A stretch of 64,000 nucleotides of DNA, taken from assembly GCF_037203765.1 (NCBI RefSeq), contig NZ_JBBCAS010000001.1, positions 1 to 64,000 on the forward strand. Direction: 5' to 3'. Below, piece by piece: positions 45,254 through 52,670 of the stretch. Below the pieces are notes generated by a model. The model was given only the letters and a program-made list of their open reading frames with translations. It made no database searches and was not told where the DNA came from. The DNA is from Sediminicola sp037203765 (GTDB lineage Bacteria; Bacteroidota; Bacteroidia; Flavobacteriales; Flavobacteriaceae). Numbering within the stretch: the first letter of the stretch is position 1; each line of letters starts with the position of its first letter. The translations under genes were made by a program, and so were the position numbers.

Positions 45254-46000
45254 ATGAAAGTAAAGACGATTTTGGTTTCGCAGCCAGAACCGAAAATGGA
45301 GAACTCCCCATATTCACGACTCATTGAAAAAGAGAAGGTAAAGGTCGATTTTAGACCATTTATCCACGTGGAAGGAGTTGACGCTAAGAATGTTAGGCAG
45401 CAGAAAATTGATTTGAACAATTTTACTGCCATCATCCTTACCAGTAGAAATTCCGTAGATCACTTTTTCAGGATAGCCGATGAAATGCGTTTCAAGGTTC
45501 CTGACACTATGAAGTATTTTTGCCAATCCGAAGCCGTAGCTTATTATCTACAAAAATATGTGGTTTACAGGAAACGTAAGATTTATGTTGGCAAAATGAA
45601 TTTTGTTGACCTTACCCCATTGTTGAAAAAATACAAAAACGAAAAATTCTTGCTTCCATCCTCTGATGTTTTGAAACCTATTGTTCCAGAACTGATGAAC
45701 AATATGGAACTGAATTGGACCAGGGGTATATTCTACAAAACTGTGATCAGCGATCTTTCCGATCTTAGAGACGTTTATTATGACATTTTGGTTTTCTTTA
45801 GCCCTTCCGGGATTGAGTCGCTCTTAAAGAATTTTCCAGATTTCAAACAAAACGAGACTAGAATTGCGGTTTTTGGAAACTCAACCATAAACGCAGCTAC
45901 CCTAGCAGGTCTTCGCATAGACATCAAGGCACCAACGCCAGAGACACCCTCTATGACCATGGCCTTGCAGAAGTACATTACTACCATGAACAAAAAATAA
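45254..46000 (+). CDS. hemD: Uroporphyrinogen-III synthase
   Basis: Haem-pathway enzyme of 248 residues that rearranges and closes hydroxymethylbilane. It has the low-conservation two-domain HemD fold: N-terminal VSQPEPKMENSPYSRLIEKEKVKVDFRPFIHVEG, the hinge segment with TAIILTSRNSVDHFFRI, and the C-terminal FFSPSGIESLLKNF followed by AVFGNSTINAATLAGLRIDIKAPTPETPSM. Identification rests on these strings rather than on catalytic residues. It is the last gene of the operon that begins with the GT-C gene; a strong terminator follows. Confidence 0.9.
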   Translation: MKVKTILVSQPEPKMENSPYSRLIEKEKVKVDFRPFIHVEGVDAKNVRQQKIDLNNFTAIILTSRNSVDHFFRIADEMRFKVPDTMKYFCQSEAVAYYLQKYVVYRKRKIYVGKMNFVDLTPLLKKYKNEKFLLPSSDVLKPIVPELMNNMELNWTRGIFYKTVISDLSDLRDVYYDILVFFSPSGIESLLKNFPDFKQNETRIAVFGNSTINAATLAGLRIDIKAPTPETPSMTMALQKYITTMNKK

Positions 46001-46005
46001 AAAAA

Positions 46006-46030
46006 AAGCCTCTTTTCAGAGGCTTTTTTT
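46006..46030. terminator. Bidirectional terminator between hemD and pckA
   Basis: Eight-base-pair stem AAGCCTCT / AGAGGCTT (46006-46013, 46018-46025), A-run before and seven T after. Confidence 0.9.
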
Positions 46031-46031
46031 A

Positions 46032-47648
46032 TTAGAATGCATATCGTTGTGGACCACCCCGCCTGATCTCCTCATTGGCGTAGGCCTCAAATTTTTTGAA
46101 GTTTTCCCTAAAGGCATTGGACAATTTGAAAGCTGTTTTATAATAGGCCTCATCATTGTTCCAAGTAGCCCTAGGACTCAATACCGATGTTGGTACTCCT
46201 GGACATTCCCTAGGTTGCGCTACACCGAAAACGGAATGAATGTGGTATTTATCATAACTGTACATACCCAGATCCCCATTAAGGGCGGCTTGTATCATTG
46301 CGCGGGTATATTTCAATTTCATACGGGTTCCAACACCGTAGGGACCTCCGGTCCATCCTGTATTTACCAACCAAACGTTTACTCCGGACTCCTGCATTTT
46401 TTTGCTCAGCATCTCGGCATATTTAGCCGGGTGCAATGGCATAAAGGGCGCTCCGAAACAAGCGGAAAAAGAAGGGATCGGCTCTACAACGCCAGCCTCG
46501 GTACCGGCCACTTTAGCAGTGTAGCCAGACATAAAGTGATAAGCAGCCTGACTTGGTGTTAATTTTGAAATTGGAGGCAGCACCCCAAAGGCATCCGCAG
46601 TTAAAAAGAATATATTTTTAGGATTCTGACCAATAGATGGCTCCTGAATATTGTCAATATGGTAAATAGGGTAGCTTACGCGGGTATTTTGGGTAATGGA
46701 AATATCGGCAAAATCGACTTCCCCCTTACTGTCCATCACCACATTCTCCAATAAGGCTCCTTTTTTAATAGCCCTAAAGATATCCGGTTCATTTTCTTCC
46801 GAAAGGTTGATGACCTTGGCATAGCACCCACCCTCAAAGTTGAAGACCGTGTTTTCCGCAGTCCAACCGTGCTCGTCATCCCCAATAAGTTTTCTGTTGG
46901 GGTCTGCGGACAAGGTGGTCTTACCGGTTCCGGACAATCCAAAGAATATAGCGGTATCCCCATCCTTACCCACATTGGCAGAACAATGCATCGGCATGGT
47001 GTTCTTCTGTACGGGCAGAATAAAGTTCAACGCAGAGAATATTCCTTTTTTTATCTCTCCGGTATATCCAGTGCCACCGATCAACGCAATTTTTCTGGTA
47101 AAGTTCAAAATGGCAAAATTATGTTGCCGCGTTCCATCCACCTCAGCATCTGCCATAAAACCTGGCGCATTGATCACCGTCCACTCCGGAGTAAAACCTT
47201 TGAGATCCTTATCATCCGGCCTAAGAAACATATTATAGGCAAACAGACTGGACCAAGGATATTCTGCAATGACCCTGATATTGGTTCTGTAATCCGTATC
47301 TGCACAGGCATAGCAGTCCCGAACGTAAAGTTCTTTATGGTTCAAATAGGATATGACCTTGTCATAAAGGGCATCGAACTTGGAAGATTCGAAAGGGATA
47401 TTAATATTCCCCCACCATATCTTGTCCTCGGTGATAGCATCTTTTACAATAAACCGGTCCATGGGGGACCTTCCGGTAAATTCTCCGGTATGTATTGCCA
47501 GGGCCCCTGAGGAAGCCTCTTTTCCCATACCTCTTTCCAAGGTAATGGCATGAAGTTTTGAAGGGGATAATTGATAGTAAATGTGATCACTCTCAATCCC
47601 ATAATCTTTTAACGAAATCGATTTCGTCAATTGGTCAGAACTATTCAT
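46032..47648 (-). CDS. pckA: Phosphoenolpyruvate carboxykinase (ATP)
   Basis: Gluconeogenic enzyme converting oxaloacetate to PEP, 538 residues. Signature region FFGLSGTGKTTLSADP (P-loop), LIGDDEHGW (kinase-2 with Mn site), and the RSPMDRF substrate loop. The ATP-specific type is shown by the GLSGTGKTT P-loop and the overall length. It has its own promoter; after it only the DUF423 gene lies further upstream. Confidence 0.95.
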   Translation of the reverse strand: MNSSDQLTKSISLKDYGIESDHIYYQLSPSKLHAITLERGMGKEASSGALAIHTGEFTGRSPMDRFIVKDAITEDKIWWGNINIPFESSKFDALYDKVISYLNHKELYVRDCYACADTDYRTNIRVIAEYPWSSLFAYNMFLRPDDKDLKGFTPEWTVINAPGFMADAEVDGTRQHNFAILNFTRKIALIGGTGYTGEIKKGIFSALNFILPVQKNTMPMHCSANVGKDGDTAIFFGLSGTGKTTLSADPNRKLIGDDEHGWTAENTVFNFEGGCYAKVINLSEENEPDIFRAIKKGALLENVVMDSKGEVDFADISITQNTRVSYPIYHIDNIQEPSIGQNPKNIFFLTADAFGVLPPISKLTPSQAAYHFMSGYTAKVAGTEAGVVEPIPSFSACFGAPFMPLHPAKYAEMLSKKMQESGVNVWLVNTGWTGGPYGVGTRMKLKYTRAMIQAALNGDLGMYSYDKYHIHSVFGVAQPRECPGVPTSVLSPRATWNNDEAYYKTAFKLSNAFRENFKKFEAYANEEIRRGGPQRYAF

Positions 47649-47673
47649 AATTTTGTTAGTTTATAAACTTGTA

Positions 47674-47681
47674 CAAAGCTA
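47674..47681 (-). promoter_or_regulatory. -7 promoter element of pckA
   Basis: TAGCTTTG on the minus strand, 26 bases before the start codon. A TTG lies 24 bases further upstream, slightly wider than the usual spacing. Confidence 0.5.
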
Positions 47682-47720
47682 TAAAAAATAAAAACGAAAG
47701 TCCCGCAAATCAACTTTTAT

Positions 47721-48107
47721 TCAACCCCTTTGTCGAAAAATACGAATCCCCAACAAAATCCATCCAAATATTATCAAACTACCCCCTATAGGTGTTAAAA
47801 ACGCAATTTTTCTGAAGTCAAACGCCGTTAGTTCATTGGTGGCCAGGGTATAGATGGAACCGGAAAATAACAGGACACCAATCAAAACAAGATAGAATAT
47901 AATTCTTTTGGATCTTTCCGGAAGAAAATTCGTGCTCCCCAAAAACAACATAAACAGGGCGTGGTACATTTGATAGGTTACCCCTGTTGAAAATGTTTCC
48001 ACACGCTCGGCCGAAACCAACTTTTCCAGTCCATGTGCACCAAATGCCCCCAGTCCCACAGCCGTCATTCCCAAGAGCACCCCGACCCCTAAAATTGTTT
48101 TGTTCAT
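47721..48107 (-). CDS. DUF423 small membrane protein
   Basis: 128-residue membrane protein of the DUF423/YgdD group with four hydrophobic helices. Residues 1-30 match the family start (GVGVLLGMTAVGLGAFGAHGL), followed by the conserved YQMYHALFMLF. No function is established for DUF423. It is divergent from the saccharopine-dehydrogenase-like gene by 80 bases. Confidence 0.88.
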   Translation of the reverse strand: MNKTILGVGVLLGMTAVGLGAFGAHGLEKLVSAERVETFSTGVTYQMYHALFMLFLGSTNFLPERSKRIIFYLVLIGVLLFSGSIYTLATNELTAFDFRKIAFLTPIGGSLIIFGWILLGIRIFRQRG

Positions 48108-48187
48108 AACTTATTTTGGTATTTTTATTATTTTTATAACAATTTGATACTTTAGTATCCATTGAATTTACAAAAGTAAGAAAACAG

Positions 48188-49561
48188 ATGCTGAGAAATA
48201 TACTTGTGGTCGGAGCTGGAAAATCTACCTCTTATTTATTGGATTATTTATTGGAAAAGGCCGAAGGTGAAAATCTCCATATTACCATTGGGGACCTACA
48301 TCCAGAACACATAAGCGACGCTGTAAAAAGCCATACACATTGTACTGTGGTGACCTTGGATATCTTCAAGGATGAACAACGCAAAAATGCCATTGAAAAG
48401 GCCGATATCGTAATTTCCATGTTACCGGCACGTTTTCATATCAAGGTGGCCGAAGACTGTCTGAAATATGCGAAACATCTTGTGACAGCTTCCTACGTGA
48501 GTGATGAGCTTATGAAACTGAACCCGCAGGTAAAGGAAAAGGGCCTGGTTTTTATGAACGAAATTGGCCTAGATCCGGGAATAGACCATATGAGTGCCAT
48601 GCAGATTATAGACCGCATCAGGGAACAAGGCGGCAAATTGTTATTGTTCGAGTCTTTTTGTGGCGGTCTGGTAGCCCCGGAAAGCGATACCAACCTATGG
48701 AACTACAAGTTTACCTGGAATCCTAGAAACGTTGTAGTGGCCGGACAGGGCGGGACGGCCAAATTTATTCAGGAAGGCACCTATAAATATATTCCCTACC
48801 ACAAATTGTTCAGAAGAACCGAGTTTATGAATATTGAAGGGTACGGGAAGTTTGAGGCTTATGCCAATAGAGATTCCCTTAAATACCGGGAAGTGTATGG
48901 CCTAAATGATATTCTTACCCTGTATAGGGGAACCATGAGAAGGGTTGGTTTTTCGAAAGCATGGAATATGTTCGTACAGTTGGGCATGACCGATGACAGC
49001 TACACCATTGAGGATTCCGAAGGAATGTCATACCGCGAATTTGTGAATCTATTTTTGCCCTACTCTCCCACCGATACGGTAGAACTAAAACTTAGGCTCT
49101 ATTTAAAAATAGACCAGGACGATATTATGTGGGACAAGCTATTGGAGTTGAACCTTTTTGATAGCTCCAAAACCATTCCCTTAAAAAATGGCACTCCGGC
49201 CGAAATTCTCCAGCATATCCTAGAGGATAGCTGGACCCTTGGCAATGAGGACAAGGATATGATAGTGATGTACCACAAGTTTGGGTATGAAATTGGAGGC
49301 GCCAAAAAACAGATAGATAGTAATATGGTAGCACTCGGTGAAAACAGAGTTCACACTGCCATGGCCAAAACAGTTGGACTACCGGTAGCCATGGCCACCT
49401 TATTGATCTTGAACAAAAAAATCACTACTCCGGGAGTTCAGATTCCAATAAACAAGGAGGTCTACGAGCCTATTTTGGAGGAATTGAAAAAATACGGCAT
49501 CCATTTTAAAGAACACGATGTGACCTATTTAGGCTACAATCCGGATTCCATAGCAGGTTAG
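48188..49561 (+). CDS. Saccharopine dehydrogenase family protein
   Basis: NAD(P)-dependent enzyme of 457 residues. The N-terminal Rossmann motif is VVGAGKSTSYLLDYLL, and the conserved EIGLDPGIDHMSAMQII places it in the saccharopine dehydrogenase/ reductase group (the LYS9-like glutamate-forming enzymes or homospermidine synthase-like relatives). In lysine breakdown this enzyme splits saccharopine to glutamate and aminoadipate semialdehyde; no lysine-ketoglutarate reductase gene lies beside it, so the pathway cannot be confirmed. The next gene, an Lrp/AsnC regulator, starts 47 bases on and may control it. Confidence 0.85.
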   Translation: MLRNILVVGAGKSTSYLLDYLLEKAEGENLHITIGDLHPEHISDAVKSHTHCTVVTLDIFKDEQRKNAIEKADIVISMLPARFHIKVAEDCLKYAKHLVTASYVSDELMKLNPQVKEKGLVFMNEIGLDPGIDHMSAMQIIDRIREQGGKLLLFESFCGGLVAPESDTNLWNYKFTWNPRNVVVAGQGGTAKFIQEGTYKYIPYHKLFRRTEFMNIEGYGKFEAYANRDSLKYREVYGLNDILTLYRGTMRRVGFSKAWNMFVQLGMTDDSYTIEDSEGMSYREFVNLFLPYSPTDTVELKLRLYLKIDQDDIMWDKLLELNLFDSSKTIPLKNGTPAEILQHILEDSWTLGNEDKDMIVMYHKFGYEIGGAKKQIDSNMVALGENRVHTAMAKTVGLPVAMATLLILNKKITTPGVQIPINKEVYEPILEELKKYGIHFKEHDVTYLGYNPDSIAG

Positions 49562-49608
49562 ACTTTTATACTAAATAGTTATATTTACCTATAAATTGAA
49601 ACCAAAAA

Positions 49609-50079
49609 ATGAAATCTACCGAGGATAATTTAAAAATAGATGGGATCGACAAAAAGATACTACGGTTCTTGATGGCAGATGCCCGTAAACCCATCTTGGA
49701 GATCGCAAGACATATCGGCATTTCTGGCGCGGCTATCCACCAACGCCTTCGAAAACTGGAGGCTTCAGGACTTATCGCGGGATCAAAGTTTATTGTAAAC
49801 CCCAAAGTATTGGGCTATACCACCATGGCGTACATCGGTATTTATTTGGACAAGGCCATGAGCAATCCCTTGGCGGTCAAGGAACTGGAAAAAATTCCAG
49901 AAGTATTGGAGTGCCACTATACCACGGGCAATTGGTCCATTCTGATCAAGGTGCTCTGTCGGGACAACGAACATTTAATGCATGTGCTCAATAGGGATAT
50001 CCAACAAATTGAAGGCGTTTCCAGAACGGAAACCTTCATTTCCTTAAACCAGCAGATCGATAGACAGATAACCATATAA
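49609..50079 (+). CDS. Lrp/AsnC family transcription regulator
   Basis: 156 residues. N-terminal helix-turn-helix (IDGIDKKILRFLMADARKPILEIARHIGISGAAIHQRLRKLEASG motif, positions about 8-52) and a C-terminal RAM ligand-binding domain with KVLGYTTMAYIGIYL. These regulators bind amino acids. It follows the saccharopine-dehydrogenase-like gene, so lysine or another amino acid may be the effector. A terminator follows. Confidence 0.92.
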   Translation: MKSTEDNLKIDGIDKKILRFLMADARKPILEIARHIGISGAAIHQRLRKLEASGLIAGSKFIVNPKVLGYTTMAYIGIYLDKAMSNPLAVKELEKIPEVLECHYTTGNWSILIKVLCRDNEHLMHVLNRDIQQIEGVSRTETFISLNQQIDRQITI

Positions 50080-50080
50080 A

Positions 50081-50107
50081 AAAGGACGCCTTGAAAGCGT
50101 CCTTTTT
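50081..50107. terminator. Bidirectional terminator
   Basis: Nine-base-pair stem AAAGGACGC / GCGTCCTTT (50081-50089, 50097-50105), seven-base loop, T-run, between the Lrp gene and the convergent zinc metallopeptidase. Confidence 0.9.
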
Positions 50108-50127
50108 AATTGCGTTTTATTTTATTG

Positions 50128-50823
50128 CTAATCCCTTCCACCAAGCACTTGAAGCGCCCAATATACCAAGGTAGCCAAAGATCCGATCGCAGCAACCAAA
50201 TACGTACGAGCAGCCCATTTCAGAGCATCCTCAGAGCCCTTGTATTCATCCTGGCTCAACATATTCTTGTTTTTCAACCATGCCAGGGCCCTATTACTGG
50301 CATCGTACTCCACAGGCAAAGTGATAAAACTGAACAAAGTAGCAAAACCCATCATGATCAATCCGGCAACGGCCACCCAATAACCGAAACCTACCCCTGC
50401 AGCAGCACCCAACATAATACCTCCGAATACTACCCATGTGGACATCCCGGAAGTAACGCTTACCACTGGCACCAATTTGGAACGCATGGTCAACCATTCA
50501 TAGGCAGTGGCATGTTGAACCGCGTGCCCAACTTCGTGTGCCGCAACGGCAGCAGCCGATGCATTTCTCTGATTGTATACCCCCTCACTTAGGTTCACGG
50601 TTTTATTGGCAGGGTTATAATGGTCTGTCAGCATTCCAGGGGTAGAGATGACCTTTACATCCCTGATCCCATGATCGGCCAACATTTTTTCTGCGATCTC
50701 GGCACCGCTCATCCCATTGCGCAGGTGCACTTTGGAATAATGCTTGAATTTATTTTTTAGTTTGCTGCTGACTAACCAGCTCACCAAGGCAATAGCACCC
50801 AAAATAATATAGTACATCATCAT
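50128..50823 (-). CDS. Zinc metallopeptidase, YugP-like
   Basis: Membrane-bound protease-like protein of 231 residues. Helix 1 at about 4-20, then a cytoplasmic or periplasmic HEVGH (96-100) zinc motif, preceded by NLSEGVYNQRNASAAAVAAHE, the signature of Zn_peptidase_2 (YugP). Two further helices near 125-165 follow. Substrate not known; members may act on membrane proteins. It stands alone, with only a short gap to the Lrp terminator. Confidence 0.88.
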   Translation of the reverse strand: MMMYYIILGAIALVSWLVSSKLKNKFKHYSKVHLRNGMSGAEIAEKMLADHGIRDVKVISTPGMLTDHYNPANKTVNLSEGVYNQRNASAAAVAAHEVGHAVQHATAYEWLTMRSKLVPVVSVTSGMSTWVVFGGIMLGAAAGVGFGYWVAVAGLIMMGFATLFSFITLPVEYDASNRALAWLKNKNMLSQDEYKGSEDALKWAARTYLVAAIGSLATLVYWALQVLGGRD

Positions 50824-50902
50824 AATTCTGACTTTTTAGGAGTTAAATATAATAAAGATTCCCTTTCCTCATATCAGGCAAATCCAAATTCATATAATCA
50901 AA

Positions 50903-50927
50903 AACCCCGCCAAATTATGACGGGGTT
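50903..50927 (-). terminator. Terminator of the alanine dehydrogenase gene
   Basis: Seven-base-pair stem AACCCCG / CGGGGTT (50903-50909, 50921-50927); on the minus strand a T-run follows it. It lies just after the ald stop at 50951. Confidence 0.7.
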
Positions 50928-50950
50928 CCTGGTATGACAAAATGTACTTT

Positions 50951-52051
50951 CTACACCGTTAAAGCTTGCCAGTTAAAAGCTTCTATAATCTCTCTATAAA
51001 TCACTTTCCCCTCCACTATATTCAGTCCCTTTTGCAGGGAAAAATCTTGCCTACATGCCTCTTCCCATCCCAAGTTGGCCAATTTTAGGACGTAGGGCAA
51101 TGTAACATTGGTCAATGCCACTGTAGAAGTGTAGGGAACGGCCCCTGGCATATTGGCAACACAATAATGAACTACATCATCTATGATGAATATAGGATTT
51201 TCATGAGTTGTTGGCCTTGTTGTTTCCACACAACCTCCCTGGTCTACCGCCACATCAACAATTACCGTACCTGGGCGCATATCTTTGAGCATGTCCTTGG
51301 TAATAAGGTTAGGAGCCTTAGCACCCCTTAACAGCACCCCTCCAATAATAAGGTCATGGTCCTTGATATGTTTTCTGATATTGAATTCATTGGAGAATTC
51401 CGTGACCACATGGCTTGGCATTACATCGTTGACATAACGGAGTCTTTTCATGTTGACATCCAAAATGGTAACATGGGCCCCAAGTCCGGCTGCCATTTTA
51501 GCAGCTTGTATCCCTACTACCCCGGCTCCAAGTACCAGCACCCTTCCAGGTGCCACTCCGGGAACACCCCCCAAAAGCACACCACGACCTTTTTCTGGTT
51601 TCTCCAAGTATTTAGCACCTTGTTGGATAGCCATTCTCCCTGCAACTTCGGACATGGGTGTCAGTAAAGGCAAGGTTCCATCTTCATCCTCTACCGTTTC
51701 ATAGGCGATGCAAACCCCCTTGCGGTCTATCATGGCCTCAGTAAGCATCTCACTGGATGCAAAATGAAAATAGGTAAAGACAACCTGCCCCTTTTGGATC
51801 AGATTATATTCTTCCTTGATAGGCTCCTTTACCTTTACGATCATATCACTCATGGCATACACCTGACCAATGGTATCCAACACAATAGCACCCGCCTGTT
51901 GATAATCCGCATTTAAAAATCCACTGCCGTCCCCAGCACCCGATTGCACATAAACAGTATGATTGTTCTTTACCAATTCGAAGACTCCGGCCGGCGTCAT
52001 GCCCACCCTACTTTCGTTATTCTTAATCTCTTTTGGTACTCCTACTCTCAT
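50951..52051 (-). CDS. ald: Alanine dehydrogenase
   Basis: NAD-dependent enzyme interconverting L-alanine and pyruvate plus ammonia, 366 residues. MRVGVPKEIKNNESRVGMTP and VKVKEP are typical of the family; the nucleotide fold starts at RVLVLGAGVVGIQAAKMAAGLGA. Conserved catalytic Lys and His are in the KVKEP and TYFHFA stretches. Length normal. With the saccharopine dehydrogenase-like gene and Lrp regulator it suggests amino-acid catabolism is encoded in this region, but they are not in one operon. Confidence 0.93.
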   Translation of the reverse strand: MRVGVPKEIKNNESRVGMTPAGVFELVKNNHTVYVQSGAGDGSGFLNADYQQAGAIVLDTIGQVYAMSDMIVKVKEPIKEEYNLIQKGQVVFTYFHFASSEMLTEAMIDRKGVCIAYETVEDEDGTLPLLTPMSEVAGRMAIQQGAKYLEKPEKGRGVLLGGVPGVAPGRVLVLGAGVVGIQAAKMAAGLGAHVTILDVNMKRLRYVNDVMPSHVVTEFSNEFNIRKHIKDHDLIIGGVLLRGAKAPNLITKDMLKDMRPGTVIVDVAVDQGGCVETTRPTTHENPIFIIDDVVHYCVANMPGAVPYTSTVALTNVTLPYVLKLANLGWEEACRQDFSLQKGLNIVEGKVIYREIIEAFNWQALTV

Positions 52052-52230
52052 TTTCTTTGATTTTTAAATCACTAATAGGGAAAAAACAAAGTCTGAAGGC
52101 GCAGAACTTTATTTCTCCCCATCAATTATGATTATTAGTATTTCAAAAATGGAATAAAAAATTAGAATAAAAAAAGAAAATCGTCGAAATAAGGGGATGT
52201 GTAGCTAAAAATTACAAATTAATTTAATTT

Positions 52231-52252
52231 GACCCTTAAAATTTAGGGGGTC
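52231..52252. promoter_or_regulatory. Hairpin upstream of ald
   Basis: GACCC and GGGTC arms close an AT-rich loop in the region before the ald start. There is no T-run suited to a terminator, so it may be a small regulatory hairpin, or the end of the SemiSWEET transcript in a weak form. Confidence 0.25.
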
Positions 52253-52306
52253 TTGTGATTAATTAATTGTTTTTTTGAGATTTTAGATAAATTTTATAGG
52301 GGTCTA

Positions 52307-52564
52307 CTACTTGTATTTTAATTTCAAAGCAATTACGATCAACACCAATAATCCAGTAATACTATTGGCCAATATAATAGAAAGGCTTTCTATAAAAATC
52401 CCATAAACCAACCATAGGGCGACGCCTACAAAAAAACTAAGGTACATGGTCAACGAAATATCCTTGGTAGCTTTTTGGGTCCACGCCTTATATACTTGTG
52501 GCACAAAAGAGGCCGTGGTCAAAAAAGCCGCGGCCAATCCTATTATTTCAATTTTATCCACCAT
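52307..52564 (-). CDS. SemiSWEET-type small sugar transporter
   Basis: 85 residues with three hydrophobic helices and the PQ-loop feature: IGLAAAFLTTASFVPQVYKAW contains the Pro-Gln pair. It continues with DISLTMYLSFFVGVALWLVYG, typical of MtN3/SemiSWEET. Two copies form one transporter that moves sugars down their gradient. Too small to show substrate. It is downstream of leuS with about 100 bases between. Confidence 0.9.
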   Translation of the reverse strand: MVDKIEIIGLAAAFLTTASFVPQVYKAWTQKATKDISLTMYLSFFVGVALWLVYGIFIESLSIILANSITGLLVLIVIALKLKYK

Positions 52565-52596
52565 AATCTATACTTCAATTGGATCAGTTAAAATGA

Positions 52597-52629
52597 GCAA
52601 CCCATTGGAACATAAAACCAATGGGTTGC
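52597..52629 (-). terminator. Hairpin between leuS and the SemiSWEET gene
   Basis: Perfect twelve-base-pair stem (52597-52608 with 52618-52629), nine-base loop. The T-run on the minus strand is weak (TCATTTT), so it may act as a partial terminator after leuS. Confidence 0.55.
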
Positions 52630-52670
52630 ATTAAATATCTTAAGCAGAATAGTTGGCCCTACAATCCAAA

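Noticed and set aside
46869..47510. A 213-residue plus-strand frame inside pckA
   Set aside because: Antisense to a highly conserved enzyme; no motif or start signal, so a shadow frame.
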